Source: Lunularia cruciata
Lineage: Eukaryota; Streptophyta; Marchantiopsida; Lunulariales; Lunulariaceae
Direction of reading: 5' to 3'
Assembly: GCA_948567375.1 (NCBI GenBank)
Contig: OX419756.1
Location: forward strand, 19,907,001 to 19,971,000
DNA: 64,000 nt
The notes beneath the pieces are model-generated. The model was not told the origin of the DNA and made no database searches. It was given only the letters and a program-made list of their open reading frames with translations. Shown piece after piece: positions 1-12,600 of the stretch (within the stretch, counting starts at the first letter, position 1; each line of letters starts with the position of its first letter). A program made the translations under genes and the position numbers.

Positions 1-2400
1 GTCTGGATCTGAAATGGACACCTTGCCACATTGGTCTTCCGTTATTCCAGACCAACAACTATAGCCTTCCCCAACATAAGGGGTTGCGCACCAGAGTCTA
101 ATAAGACTCTCTATGGTGTATAGACCTTCCCTGAAGGTCCCACCAAACGGAAAACCCCCCTCTAGTTATCCAATAGGACAACACCAAGTGTGAACCATGC
201 TCTCTCAAAGGCCGGTCTAGTTGGCAACTCCTCCAGTCTAGCCGTTGTTGCCTGCCATAAACCACTGGTCGCTGAACGGATCCCATGCTCCTCAACCAAG
301 TCAGCTCCACTATCAACCACCTCTGCTCTGGTAGTAGGAACCGCATCATCTCTACTCTCATAAAGTGTGGCAGCCAACTAGAACACTAGGGCTAGGTCAA
401 CTTCCAATGTAAACATATCACTGGCCAAAAAAAAAGGAAGCCGCATAATCAGCTGAGCCACCCCCAACATCATGCTAGACTTAGTTTGTGTAGAAGCAGG
501 TGGCTGACTAGCAAGTAGTCCATCATGTACTCCATCACCACCTACCACACCTGCATTGGGACGTCTAGGAACCATAGATGTCGTCTGCAATGCCTCAGAT
601 AGTGTGAAAGATTGGGGAAGTCTGATCTGTCTCCCAACCTCTCCTCTCTGTGGGTCCAACTCCATTGATGCTCCTCTAGGCTCTGGAGCACGTACTACAC
701 TCCTATTCACTATTGCAGATGCATCCACCTGTGTTGCTCCGCACATGAAATCCAAAGCAACTCTGTCACCAGTATATGAGGTGGAAGCCTCAGCACCCGA
801 ATTTGATCTCATCTAAGCAATAGCCATACTAGCCAATCTTTGCTCCAACTGCTCAATCCAAGTAGCCATAGTTGTATCAAAAGTAAGTGCAGGTATTGCA
901 CCCCTACTAGGTGTAGATCTTCTACCACCACCTCTACCACCTTGTCCTCCATGAACTAGAGCTCCTCTACTACCTGCCATAGCAGCCCTACCACTCCATA
1001 ACTCCGGGTGTAGGTCAAAACACCGGTCACTAGTGTGACCAAATTTGTGGCAATGCTCACACTGCCTCTATGCTGGCTGTGATGCACCCAAGGTATCAGA
1101 TCCACTGCCCTGAGTACACTCTCTCCGATGGTGAGGTCCACCACAAGTCCAACAAGCAACACCACCACTCATTGGCTGCTGCTAACCCGCAAATGAAGGT
1201 AAGGGTCTAACTCCACTAGGCCCTCCACTCGCTCCATAGGATCTGGGCTGTCCACCCTAAAAACCAATTGGGCATGCTGCACTCTAGAAGAAGTCATAGC
1301 CGTGGATGAGGTCTCCCTACCAAATCCAGATGTCACTACTCTCTCCTCCACCATGTTGAGCTCAATATGCTCAGCCAAACCAAAGACCACTACCAAAGTA
1401 GCCTGTAACAACATAGCATCACAAACTCTATGTTACAATTCCTTGTCTAGTATCCCATACCAAAACTAGACTACCTGGACCTCAATAACTCCTTGAGTGA
1501 AACTGATCAGCCGCCTCATGCAAATGTATGCCTCGCGTAGGCTCTCTCCAACGTTCTGCTGGAACTCCTACAAGCTCCTCAACTTGTCAGTCCGCACTCC
1601 TTGGTAGTTTTGCCTCAAACATAGGAAGAACTCCACCATAGGGTTAAACCCTAGTACCACATCACTTCCTGCATCGGTACCTCCACTCGTAGTAGCACTA
1701 TCTCCAGCTAGTGCACCTCCACTAGCTCCACCCACACTACCCGAGCTAGAACTCGTAGGTACAACTGATCTACTCCTGGTCACCGAGCCTGAAGTGAGAG
1801 AGCATAGTTTGGGGACCAATATTGTCTCCATAACTCAATCTCCTCCAAATGAGCTCTCCTAAACTCATGGTAGTCATCCATTGGTAGACCTTCCAAGTGC
1901 TTAAACAACCCCTTCCATGCCATGAAAGGTATGAACAAGGTCATGTTCCCCATCTACTGCAGATCACACCAACTATCAAACTCCTGGATGAAGTCATCCA
2001 ACTCAATGGTACCCATTGTACCTGAGTAACGCCTAGGGCCTTTGGAGGCCCCATAAATCTCATCCATGTCCCACAACAACGGTGCGGACATACCAAGTGC
2101 ACTCTCAATTGAATCAGCTCATGTATTGAACTCCAACTTAGAGTCAATCTCCTCCCTCACTGGGACCTGAGATACAAGCTGATATCGAGCACCACTCCGA
2201 GTAAACCCATTGCGTACTACAAGGCTAACTCCTCTGGAATCTCCAAAGAACTCCATCGTGACAAAGTAACCACAACAGCAAACCAGAACCACCAACTGCA
2301 ATTGCAAGTCGCAACCGTAAGTACCCCACCAAGTGCCAACACCACCAACTACCAATACCAACTAAGCACCACCCACTAATGTAACTCTAACCGAGATAAC
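1..2400 (-). mobile_element. Decayed LTR-retrotransposon gag region
   Basis: Read on the minus strand, the segment encodes pieces of a retrotransposon Gag in shifting frames. Around 1960-1800 is a retrotrans_gag-like stretch (FMAWKGLFKHLEGL, then EIELWRQYW). Around 1580-1390 is the rest of that domain (QNVGESLREAYICMRRLISF, then FWYGILDKEL). Two zinc knuckles follow near 1154-1020, then a stretch of about 140 residues (812-378) that reads open to a stop. Stops and frameshifts interrupt every part, so it is not expressed as one protein. Protease and polymerase would lie left of position 1, outside the window. The family could be Ty3/gypsy or another plant LTR element. The knuckles and gag signature are seen; the family is inferred. 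Confidence 0.7.
1020..1154 (-). other. Tandem Gag zinc knuckles
   Basis: Two CCHC-type nucleic-acid binding knuckles lie in one open frame, separated by an in-frame stop. The first (1154-1116) reads CWTCGGPHHRREC, a C-x2-C-x3/4-H-C form with a Gly-Pro-His core. The second (1061-1020) reads CEHCHKFGHTSDRC, a perfect C-x2-C-x4-H-x4-C. Such knuckles bind RNA in retroelement Gag. Their spacing and minus orientation fix the direction of the element. Confidence 0.75.
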
Positions 2401-3800
2401 TACACTAGGGGAAAGGGCAACCTGTAACCTGCCATCATAACACGCACTCTCACAGTCTGTATGTCATCACTTCCTGCCTCACCAGAGAGAAACAAAGATA
2501 GTCTGATTGGTCATCACTCTAGCATCACTATCAAGAGCACACCAGAGCACCAACGCTCAAAAGTCAAGGCACCTCACACAAACGTGGTGTACAAACAAGA
2601 AGTAGAGAATGGAGGGGATCCAATCACAAGAAATCTAAACAAAAACCCTCCATCTTATAACACAACACAGGACTGACTCTGCCACCATTTGGCATTTGAC
2701 ATAAGAGCAGTTTGTATCTAAGTCCTAAGTCCTAAGCTACCAAGATCACCAAGAATGGGATCAAACTGCTTCTCCTAGCCAAAGCTACATGTGTACAGAT
2801 AACAATGGCACAGTCACTAGGACAACAAGTGAGGGTAGACCAGTTGGCTAGTGCACCAATCTAAGAACAAGAGATCTAGGGTTTAAACCATGTTGTGCAC
2901 AATCTAGCAGGAAAGGAATATTTTGCTAACCAATGACCAAGATCTACTCTAAACTAGCTAGCCTCACGCTAGCAAGCTGGCCCTTCTAGGCCTTCGTAGC
3001 CTCAAAACACCAAAATTCAACCAAATGAGGCCTTTCTTCTTGCCACTTTGAACCTCCTCCAAACTTGCAAAAGTCCTCCAAATCTGGTCAACTAGCGAAA
3101 CTCCTCCAAATCTGGGCTAACTAGCAAAACTCCTCCAAATTTGGCCAAAATCTGACATAAACCCTAAATTTGGCTGACCGCCAAATCCCTCACTAACTTT
3201 CCACTCAAGCCAAATTGACAACACGGGTTTCTCCAAATCATAAATTCATGAGAATAACTTCCCAACTCCACCTTCAATTTGACTTTCTAAGCCCAACTCG
3301 CAACAAATTGGTTTTGCCTTCCCCTCCTATTTACCACTCAAATTGGTCTTGCCTTCACCTCCTTGTTTACCACTCTCAACTCCACTCAACTTAGGTCAAT
3401 ACTTGATTTTTCACTCTATAAACTACCAACAATTGGGCACTAATTACAGTCAAGCCACACCCACTCAAGCATAGAGAATCCAGGTGATAGTTGTCGGCCT
3501 CTGTCCACCATAGCCAAGAACTCGAAGGCTCAACATCAGAGAAATGAGCTCTCTAGAGCTGTGCTTTGAAAGTATACCCCTTGGACTTGAGCTAGGTCTG
3601 AACCCTAATGGTCCTACTGATGGCACACTCGACGGTGCAAACGGTGCAAAGTGATAGTGGGCCCTACCGTGAAGTCAATACCCCAAACACGAAATCTGAC
3701 CGTTGGAAAGTAGTCTTTGAGGAATTGTTGAAATAACTCTAACTACTATCACTGCAACTCCAGTGTCCGAGCAATCTAGATGCGACACTACAAATGGCAT
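2400..3800. other. Non-coding, probably LTR/leader of the minus-strand element
   Basis: No credible coding sequence. The stretch carries low-complexity Ctcc/Aac-rich repeats, such as repeated CTCCAAAT(C/T)TGG around 3060-3150. It sits between the minus-strand gag remnant and the plus-strand chromovirus copy A. The position suits a degenerate LTR plus leader. The junction with copy A falls near 3700-3810, where similarity between copies A and B begins. Confidence 0.4.
2675..2687 (-). other. Possible primer-binding site of the minus-strand element
   Basis: On the minus strand this reads TGGTGGCAGAGTC, close to the usual plant initiator-Met tRNA primer site (TGGTATCAGAGC) with about three differences. 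It lies upstream of the gag remnant, where a primer site should be. That would place a 5' LTR at about 2690-3700. The match is imperfect and I could not find clean LTR ends. Confidence 0.3.
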
Positions 3801-4814
3801 GACATTACAAAGAACTTGATTTGTTCCAATGGGATTGAAGACTTGACTTATACAAATTTGATGCACTTGCAAGGTATGATATCTAATCATATTTGTATGA
3901 TTTTGGTTGATTATGGGAATTTAAAATTGCATGTCTTTGCAAATACCAAACGAATTATGCATTATTGTCAAGAAAATATTTGGTACTAAAATGATGATGG
4001 TAGATGGTAGATGGTAAAAAGAGTGTTTCATTCCATACCTCATATTCTATTCTATTTAAGATTGAGAAAATTTATTTAGAGTGGATAAGGTTTATAATAG
4101 CTCCCCTACGTTACAATCTCATTCTTGATCTTCTTTGGATTTAATGTCATAAGGTTTAATTCGATTGGGCTTGATAGAAAGTTCAAGTACAACACCAAGA
4201 TAAGAATTACCAATTAGGTTATTTGGCACCTCTAAGTAAGACACCTAGGAATAGTCAATCCTAAGATGGAAAGTTTTTCATTGTAACAATTATAGAGTAA
4301 GTTTGGAGGAAGATATTCTTATTTTTGTGATATGGATCAAGCCAATTATGCAAGGAAAATCGATGAAGATCAAAAGCCTCATTAAGCAATGGTTGATCAT
4401 ATAGTTCAAGAATTTACAAGTATATTTTTGGATGATCTTCCAAAGGGGTTGGTTACCTTTTATCAAGCTTTTGCCAAGTAACACTCTAATGAGTAGACTA
4501 AGATATTTTCTCTCACCAAAAGAGTTAGAAGAACTTCAAATAAAGCTCATTGAATTATTAAAGAATTATTTCATATGATATAGTACATCCTCTTAGGGAA
4601 TGCCCGTACTATTTGCACCAGTGAAGAATGAAGATTTTGCTTCTATATTGACTATCATAGTCTCAATAAAAAAATTGTGAAGAATTTATATCTCTTGCCT
4701 CACATTGATGACTTGTTGGATTAATGAAGTGAAGCATGATACTTCTTCAAGTTTGATCTTCAAAGTGATTATTGACAAATTCACATTGACAAGGAGGATG
4801 CGCAAAAGATTAAC

Positions 4815-6240
4815 TTTTGCATAAGATATGAGCATTTTGAATGGAGAGTTTTATCTTTTGGGCTCACTAATGCTCTTGCAACTTCTATGAATCAAATACA
4901 TCATATGATGGTTTGTTGGATTTTTATGTGATGATGTTCTTGGATGAATATTAATCTACAATAAGACAGAGGCAGCAACACAGGAATCATATCTGAGAAG
5001 TCTTAAGAAAACTAAGCCAATGGAAGTTTTGATGTCAGAAGTAGAAGTGTGTCTTTTGGCAAGAGGAAGTTACCTTCTTGGGTCATAAGATAAAAATATA
5101 TGATGACCCAAGAATATAAGATTAAAATTCACCAATACTTTGATGCCCCAAAGGACCACTCTTACTTTATCATTTAGTAGAGAAGAACCCCTTTGAGAGA
5201 AATAAAATTTAAGGATTAGATACATAGATTGGTGACATGTTAGACCTAGTTTCATTTGGTTGGTTAAACTTATTTGACCAAAGAGAATATTTTGGGAATC
5301 ATTATGTGAAAAGCTAAAATAAGATAAAAGTGGTACCATTGGAAAGATCTTGATGAGACAGATTGAGAGATTATAAGGTAATTTTATTACCTTATTAAAA
5401 AGGGGGTTAAATTCCATTATTTTAGGCTTAATTATTTTGTTTAGGTTTCCAAAATTGGCTTTGAAATTTTTAATGTATTTTTGAACTTTGCCTTAATAAT
5501 AGAAGTAATCTTTTTGGTAACTCTTCTATCCAATCAACTTAGATCATCATGTAAAACATCTTTAGATTTATTACCAAGCCAGATTTACCTTAAGATAATT
5601 TATCTAGCTAATGGTATTACACAAAAGGTCTCATTGGAATGGCTCAAGATGGAAGAGGAGAAAATCAAAGCCATTACCAATTGGCCTACTCTTAAGGATA
5701 CCATGGAAGTCAGATAATTTAATAGATTTGGCAAGGTTTTATTGACAAGTTACCTCTTGAGAAAGATATCAAGCTTTACATGGACCACAAAGCATGAAAA
5801 AGTATTCAAGAAATGAAACATATGGTATATTCACAACCCATCCTCCAACCATAAAATCCTCAACTACCTTGTGTGGTTGATTTTGATGCTTCTAATTTAC
5901 CATTGGAGAAATGTTGTAATAGAAATTCTAGATGGTTACATCCCATTGTCTTTGCATCTCATTGATAAACCAAAAAAATAGTTATTATTTTGCTTGAGAT
6001 AAAGAACAATTGGTAATGGTTTATGCCACAAAGGAATGGAAACATTATCTCTTGGAGAAACAAATGATTATAAATTGATCACAAACCTTTGTCATAAATC
6101 TTACACTTATAGCACATGAAGAGTTGATATCATCAGTTAAAAGAACAACTATACTTATTTGATATCAAGCTTGAGTACAAACCTAAAAAGTTCCATGTCA
6201 TTCTTGATACCCTATCACAATGTTTTGATTTGAAGATTCT
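4815..6240 (+). pseudogene. Reverse transcriptase and RNase H remnants, copy A
   Basis: Near 4830-4930 the frame reads FEWRVLSFGLTNALATSMNQ, matching the conserved thumb-side block of Ty3/gypsy reverse transcriptases just before the catalytic YLDD box. At 5640-5715 LKMEEEKIKAITNWPT is the connection block. From 5760 to 6240 are fragments of the RT-type RNase H (WTTKHEKVF; HPIVFASH; KEWKHYLLEKQ; DIKLEYKPKKFHVILD). They occur in several frames with stops between them. The enzyme would copy genomic RNA into DNA in an active element; here it is dead. Confidence 0.8.
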
Positions 6241-6724
6241 TCTTGAATCTCCCATGATAGCAATTACCATGGTGTCAACCAACTTAAAGGTACACAAAGA
6301 GTTCAAGACTATTTTACAACAAGACCCTTTCTTGCAGCTAGTGCAAAGTAGTCTTGGAGTGCATGACAAGGAGAAAACACATTTTCCTTGATGAAAGGCC
6401 TTCTATTTCATGAGAACAAGATCCATGTTACAACTATGGGACCTCCAACTTATATGGTTTCAAGAAGCCCATGACTTACCAATCGATAGTCATTTAGATG
6501 TGGACCAAATCTTGAATTGACCTCCAATGTTTGTGGTGATGGCTAAATATGGCATGAAAATTTTGAGAGTTTGTTTGATCTTGTGAGAGCTACTAATGTA
6601 AGAAGATTGAAAACCTAAAATTTGGTGGACTACTTCAACCACTTCCCATTCTAGATGCCCAATAGGAACATGTAAGTCTCAACCTGATCACATCTTTGCC
6701 CAAAATGGATTAGGGCCATACACC

Positions 6725-7180
6725 CATTATGGTGTTTGTTGATAAACTTAGCAAGAAGATTCACTTGGCACCCACTATGGATAATATGGATGCTCCAATA
6801 CTAATCAAGTTTTACTTTGACATTATCTTCAAGCACCATGGAATGCCAAGAGTTCTCATCTCCAATTGTGATCCTAGATTCATTGGTAAATTTTGGCAAG
6901 TGCTCTTCAAGCCTGAGCACCGTGCTTGCTTTATCTAGGACCTATCATCCTCAAATTGATAGGCAAACTAAATGTGCAAATTGCACCTTGGAAGATTTGC
7001 TTTGCATTTTTGTCAACGTTCACCATACCACTTGGGATGTTTGTCTTGTGGCTACCAAGTTAACCCACAATAATCCCAAACAATTAAGCATTGGGTTCTC
7101 TCTTTCCTTCTATAATTTTGGCCAAGATCCACTTGTTCCAATTACTTCTTTCTCTCCCACCATCTCACTTTCCTCATAAG
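6725..7180 (+). pseudogene. Integrase core remnant, copy A
   Basis: The open stretch 6729-6938 begins MVFVDKLSKKIHLAPT and continues with FKHHGMPRVLISNCDPRF, the classic Ty3/gypsy integrase core. The family normally has an aspartate in the SD(R/K) box. Here the box reads SNCD, so that catalytic aspartate is replaced by Asn. A frameshift near 6905-6930 moves the rest of the domain into another frame. Integrase inserts the element into the host chromosome; this copy is inactive. Confidence 0.85.
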
Positions 7181-7524
7181 TCCACCTTCGTGTCCAAATT
7201 ATCTAAATCCTTACAATAAACCAAGTCTCATCTTCTCATTGCTCAAAATTTGCAAAAACAATATGTTGATTAGCATCATCATGATCTCACTTTTCAATTA
7301 AGTGATAAGGTCATACTTTCTTCTAGTAACCTTCCTCTTTCATTGGATACCCAAATAGGTCCATTTGATAGTACTCAAATTATTTCTCCTATTGCCTATC
7401 AACTTGCCTTGTCTAGTCATATGCAAGGCCATCCTACCTTCCATATTTTATAGTCAAAAATTTTTGTTTCTAATTCATCTTTCCTTTCTACTTGTGTCCA
7501 ACTCCTTCTTCCTCCTATCCCTAT

Positions 7525-7715
7525 CAATGATCATAAGGAATACAAAGTTGATTGTATACTTGCACGTCATGATATCCAACATGACCGCTAACAACATCAA
7601 GAATATAAAGTTATTTGGAAAAGATATCCTCTTCATAATGGCACATGGGAGCCACTTTCTCATATCTACAATGCAAAAATGACCATCTTGGAGTTTGAAG
7701 ATTCCATGGTAACAA
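7525..7715 (+). pseudogene. Chromodomain remnant at the end of pol, copy A
   Basis: The reading frame gives EYKVDCILARHDIQHDR, a stop, then QHQEYKVIWKRYPLHNGTWEP. It fits the chromodomain pattern (E-x-V-x-x-I-L ... Y-x-V-x-W-K-x-Y ... TWEP). Chromodomains at the pol C terminus define chromoviruses and can direct insertion to marked chromatin. The internal stop and flanking frameshifts show decay. Confidence 0.75.
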
Positions 7716-7724
7716 GGACATCAC

Positions 7725-8223
7725 CTATAATAACAGGCAGTTTACAAATGAGTTAGTCAAGACTAACAAAGTAGCAAATAGACCAAATTAGCCAAGAATT
7801 ATAAAAATATTCTAGAAGCATCTATGAAGCTTCTTGGTACCTTCCAAGTATCATGTATACCAAGTCTTAACTTCTAGGAGGAAGCTTCTTGGGCAGCTTC
7901 CCACGTAGCTTAGCTTGCACACCAAGAAGATGATTTTTAGAGAGAAATTTCTTGGGAAATTTCCCAACTAGCTTAGCTTGCATGCCAAGTACATGGTTTG
8001 TAGAAGGAAGCTTCTCAAAAAACTTCCTTGTTAACTTAATTTACACTCTAAAAAGATAAATTTCAGAAATCTTCCTAAGAAGCTTCTCAAGAGCCTTTTA
8101 TATTTCATATAAAAAAAAGCCAAAGCTCAAGCTAAGCATTTGGAGTTTTCCTCATTAAAGAGTCCTAATGTGATCTTTCACTCCAATCTTTCATTCTACA
8201 ATTTCTCTTCTTGTTCTTTTACA
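7725..8223 (+). repeat. LTR shared between chromovirus copies A and B
   Basis: This segment is alignable to the LTRs at 12943-13444 and 13469-13890, with shared blocks such as CTAGAAG.ATCTA, AAGCTTCTTGGTAC and the closing CTTTTACA. Its TG start and the polypurine tract have been lost to a small deletion near 7720. The end is precise because a primer-binding site follows at once. Within it are three or four degenerate repeats of about 65 bp (about 7870-8090) and a TATA-like CATATAAAAA near 8107. It is the 3' LTR of copy A and the 5' LTR of copy B. Confidence 0.75.
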
Positions 8224-8239
8224 TTGGTACCAAATCAAG
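8224..8239 (+). other. Primer-binding site of copy B
   Basis: Directly after the LTR end CTTTTACA comes T-TGGTACCAAATCAAG, a diverged form of the initiator-Met tRNA primer site TGGTATCAGAGC. Its position against the LTR end supports the LTR boundary and the direction of copy B. Confidence 0.6.
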
Positions 8240-8627
8240 AATGGGATAGATGAAATTTATTGACCACCAAATCTGTTTTACCCAAACTATTAGGATTTTT
8301 ATGTCCATGTACCATCCAAGCATCATTTCAACATAGTTTATCATCTCATATTTTGGGTAGCAATTTTTGAATAAGATCACCTTATTTGATGAACCCTTGA
8401 TACTTTTTATTGTAACTTATAGAACATGGTGGATATGTTGCATCAACAAATATAATTTAGATAATTGTAGTTAATTGGGTAGAGTAGTAGCCATAACGAT
8501 AATATTCAAAATTATCACTCTTATGTAATACCAAATCAAGTACCTTGTTTGATTATTGGAAGAAAGAGATCATCAAAAACAAGAGCATATAAAGAGAGCA
8601 CCATTTTGAGAAGGAAAAGAGTGAATC

Positions 8628-9120
8628 TTGTTTCCAAAGCCTAAGGTAATTGAAGGTAAGAACTCTTGGGCATATTGGAGAATTTTGTGCTTGATTGTGA
8701 ATGTTATCTTGAAGCTACAAATCTTCAAGATGAATGGATACAAATTCTCTTGGCTTCAAGCCAATTGGATGGAGTGGTACAAATATGGTGACAATGCCAA
8801 GTGGAGCAAGTTGAACGGCAAATTTTATGCCAATCTTGACCTGGGAAAAGGGCACAATAATGGGGAGATTTTAAGCTATAAATTTTGAACGAGCTATAGA
8901 AGATAGATTGGTAAAATTGAAATACATTGGTTTTATGAGAAGCTATATTACTCAATTTTAGAACACCATAATGTAAATTCCAAATATACTAGAAGGTGAA
9001 GCTCTAGATCAATTTGTGAGGGGCATGAAATCATGCACCAAATTAGAAATGACCATGAAGGAGCCCAAACACTTGGAGGAAATCATGGAGTTGATTGTGC
9101 ACTTTGATTTCTTAGTTATG
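8628..9120 (+). pseudogene. Gag remnant, copy B
   Basis: The open stretch 8628-8888 includes YKFSWLQANWMEWYKYG, followed downstream in another frame by LKYIGFMRSYITQF, then FVRGMKSCTKLEMTMKEPKH. This is the retrotrans_gag arrangement (L-x-G-x-A-x-x-W, then the F-x-x-G-L-K block). It would form the particle shell in an active element. Frame breaks and stops separate the blocks. Confidence 0.65.
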
Positions 9121-10369
9121 ACAACTTGATCTTGACCTTTACCTTTAGAGAACCTACCAACAAACTACACAAGAGTGGAGAAGTTTGCACTTATGGATAT
9201 TGATGCCATCTAATGGAAACTATTTGGCATTATAGAAAAGGAAAGACTACAACAAAATGATGGTTACTTTAGTTGTTTCCAAATTGAATATTGCATTGTT
9301 GAATGCCCACTCAAGAATGGATGAACTTGACAAATTTCCTAAATGGAGTTTGTTGAAAGTGATGATCAAGGAAAAAAAGAATCCTAGTTGGAGATTTTGA
9401 GTCACCTATTGAGAATTAGATTAGTTCCAATGAGATTTAAGGCTCAATCCATGCAAGGTTTATTCACTTGCAAGATATCATATCTGATTATGGTTATAGG
9501 ATTTTGGTTGATTTAGAAGTTCAAAGAATTGTATTCTCATGCAATTAACAAAAGAATTTAGTATTACTATCAAACTAGTAATTAGAAGTAGATTGATAAT
9601 GGTAGAACAAGTTTTGTATTCCATACTTCACATCTTGTTACATTCAAGTTTAGGAAGGAGTATCTGGAGTGTATGAGATTTGTAATAGCACCTCTTCTTT
9701 ATGATTTCATTCTAGATTTACCTTAGCCTGAATATCATAAGGTTTAATTTTATTAGACCTAACAATAATTCAAGTACAACACCAAAGTAAGACTTATTGA
9801 TTAAGTTGTGTGGTACTTTTGAGTAAGACATCTAAGAATAGTCAATCTCAAAATGAGGAGTTTATTAGTAAAGAAACCATAGAGCAAGTTTTGGAGGAAT
9901 ATATTCCTATTTTTTCAATGTGTCTCAAGTTAATTGTGCATGGAAAATTTGATGAAGGCCAAAAGTCTCATCAAACAATGTTTGATCATATAGTTGTAAG
10001 AGTTTTTGAATGATTTGCCGAAAGGTTACCCTTTGATTGTGATATGCACTTCAAAATCAAGATATTGCCAAGAAATACTCCCAATGAGTAGACCAATCTA
10101 TCAGCTCTCACCCAAAGGAGTTAGAAGACTCCATTACTCTGTTTGTGTTTTTGAATAACGGATTTAATACAGAGTTGTTAGGGAAATATTTTATAAGATA
10201 TAGTATATCTTCTTATCGAATACCAATACTATTTGTCCCAAAGAAGGATAGAGTACTTTGCTTCTAGCACTATTTGTTCCAAAGAAAGATGGAGGATTTT
10301 TCCTCTAAATTGATTATTGTGGTCTCAATAAATAAATAATGAAGAATGCATATCCTTTGCCTTGAATAA

Positions 10370-11380
10370 ATGACTTACCAGATCAATAGAATGGAGCACA
10401 ATATTTCTCCAAGTTGGATCTTTGGAGCAACTATTGGTAGTTTCACAATGATAGAGAGGATATCCAAAGATTACCTTTTGCACAAGGTATGTGCATTTTG
10501 AATGGAGAGTTTTACCTTTTAGGTTTACTAATGCTTTGACAGTCTTCATGGATCAAATGCATCAAATGTTATACAGGCTATTGGATCAATATGCGGTGGT
10601 GTTCTTGGATGATATTTTAATTTGTAGCAAGATGGAGGTAAAATGTATAAATCATGTACAAGAAGTCCTAAGATGACTACATCAATGGAAGTTTTACTAC
10701 AAGAAGTCAAAGTGTACCTTTTGATAGAAGTAAGTTACCTTTTTGGGTCATAAGGTCTCATTAGAGGGGATCAAGATGGAAAAGGAAAAATTAGGGCCAT
10801 TACCAATTGGCCTTCTTCAAAGGATGCTATAGAAGTGAGGGCATTTAATGGATTGGCAAGTCCTTATTGATGGTTCATCTACTACTATGCTCATGTGGTT
10901 GCAACATTGATCAATCTCTTGGCAAGACCTCAAGTTTTTAGTGGACCACCAGCATGAATAAGCATTCAAGAAGTTAAAGCATATGGTGCACATTCTTTAA
11001 CCATATGATCCTCAACTACTTTTTGTGGTTGATTTTGATGTTTTTAACTTTGCCATTGGAGTTATGTTGCAATAAAAATTTTCAAATGAATTACATCCCA
11101 TTGTCTTTGTGTCTTGTCAACTAAACACCATAGAAAGGAATTATTTTGTTCAAGATCAAAAAAAATTAACAATGATATATGCCACCAAGGTATGGAGATA
11201 TTATTGCTTGGGGAAATAATTGATGCAATCAATCACAAACCTTTGTTGTAGACATTATATTTGGAGCATATGAAGAGTTCATATCATTGATGGGAGGAAA
11301 AACTCTAGTTATTTGATATCAAAATTGAGTACAAACATAGTAGGTTCCATGTCATCCCCAATGCACTAACTTGGTGATTT
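10370..11380 (+). pseudogene. Reverse transcriptase and RNase H remnants, copy B
   Basis: The open frame 10491-10676 reads FEWRVLPFRFTNALTVFMDQ, then YAVVFLDDILICSK, which contains the catalytic x-x-DD box (FLDD) of Ty3/gypsy reverse transcriptase. The connection block follows near 10770-10850 and RNase H fragments extend to about 11380 (for example DIKIEYKHSRFHVIPNALT). Stops and frameshifts occur, but the palm box itself is intact. Confidence 0.8.
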
Positions 11381-11879
11381 TATTAGAAGACTCTTCCCAA
11401 ACCTCTCATCACAGTGGCAATTATGATAATATCAATTGACTCAAAATCCAAATTGAATATATGACTACTTTACAACAAGATCATTTCTTTCAGATGGTAC
11501 AAGGTAGTCATGCAGAACATGATAGGAAATAGAACACCTCCTCCTTGAAGGAAGTGCTTCTATTCTATGAGATTTGGATCTATGTTCTAACCAAAGGTGA
11601 TCTACAACTTGTGTACCTTCAAGAAGCTTATGATTTACCAATCATTAGTTGCATGGGTTTGGACAACATCTTGGGTACCCTACAATGCAAATGGTGGTGG
11701 CCCAACATGGCACAAGAGGTTTGAGAGTTTGTCTAATCTTTTGAGAGTTTCCTACACAATAAGGCCAATAATCAAAATTCAAGTGGACTCCTTCAACTAC
11801 TTCTTATCCCATCTGCTTGATATGAACACGTGAGCTTAGATCTCATCATATATTTGCCAAAGACAAAGAAAAGTCATAT

Positions 11880-12600
11880 AGAAATTGTGGTGTTTGTTGA
11901 TAAAATTAGTAAGCAAATCCATTTGGTACCAACCTTTTATATTAGATGTTCTAACATAGACCTAAATCTACTTTGATAATGTTTTCAAGCATCATGTAAT
12001 ACCTCATGTACTCATCTTTGACCATGATCTTTAATTCATCGATAAATTTGGGCAAGCATTCTTCAAGCTACTTGGCACCAAGTTTGCTTTGTCCACAACC
12101 AAAAATCCTCAAATAGATGGGTAGACCAAATATGAAAATTTCACCTTGGAAGATATGCTTTGTGCCTTTATCAACATTCACCATACCAACTAGGATGAAT
12201 GCCTTGTGGCTATTGAATTTACCTACAATAACTCCAAGCAAGAAAGCATTGAATTCTCTCCCTTCTTCCTTAATTTTGTCCAAGATACACTTGTTCCAAG
12301 CTCCCTTCTTGCTCCTCCTCCATCTCACATTCCTCATACTTCTACCTTCTTGACCAAAATATTCCACTCCCTACAACAAGCCAAATCTCATCTCCTTGTT
12401 CAAAATGGTCAAAAGCAATATGCGGACCAACATCATCATGATCTCACCTTTCAACTTGATGATAAGTTCATCCTTTCTTCTAGTAACTTACCCCTCTCAC
12501 TTGGTCCCCAATTTCTTAAACTTACTCCTAATTTAAAAGGTCCATTTGATGCCACCCAAATTATTTCTCTTATCGCTTATTGACTTGCCTTGCCTTGTCA
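11880..12600 (+). pseudogene. Integrase remnant, copy B
   Basis: After an upstream block (VVFVDKISKQIHLVPTFYI) the core continues with VLIFDHD, a stop, and then NPQIDG, YENFTLEDMLCAFINIHHTN and ECLVAIEFTYNNSKQESIEF in shifting frames. These match the C-terminal half of the Ty3/gypsy integrase core and the segment linking it to the chromodomain. The protein cannot be made intact. Confidence 0.75.

Larger units (their letters stand above)
3805..7724 (+). mobile_element. Ty3/gypsy chromovirus, copy A (5'-truncated, inactive)
   Basis: This is a plus-strand internal region in the order protease-like region, reverse transcriptase, RNase H, integrase, chromodomain. Similarity to copy B starts near 3805 (motif around GTTCCAATG.GATT), so the 5' LTR, gag and part of the protease are missing. 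Many stops and frameshifts interrupt the polyprotein. The chromodomain at the end of pol places it among chromoviruses. The following LTR (7725-8223) serves as its 3' LTR and lies directly against the primer site of copy B. The DNA is clearly more AT-rich than the single-copy genes to the right. No intact protein can be made from it. Confidence 0.85.
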
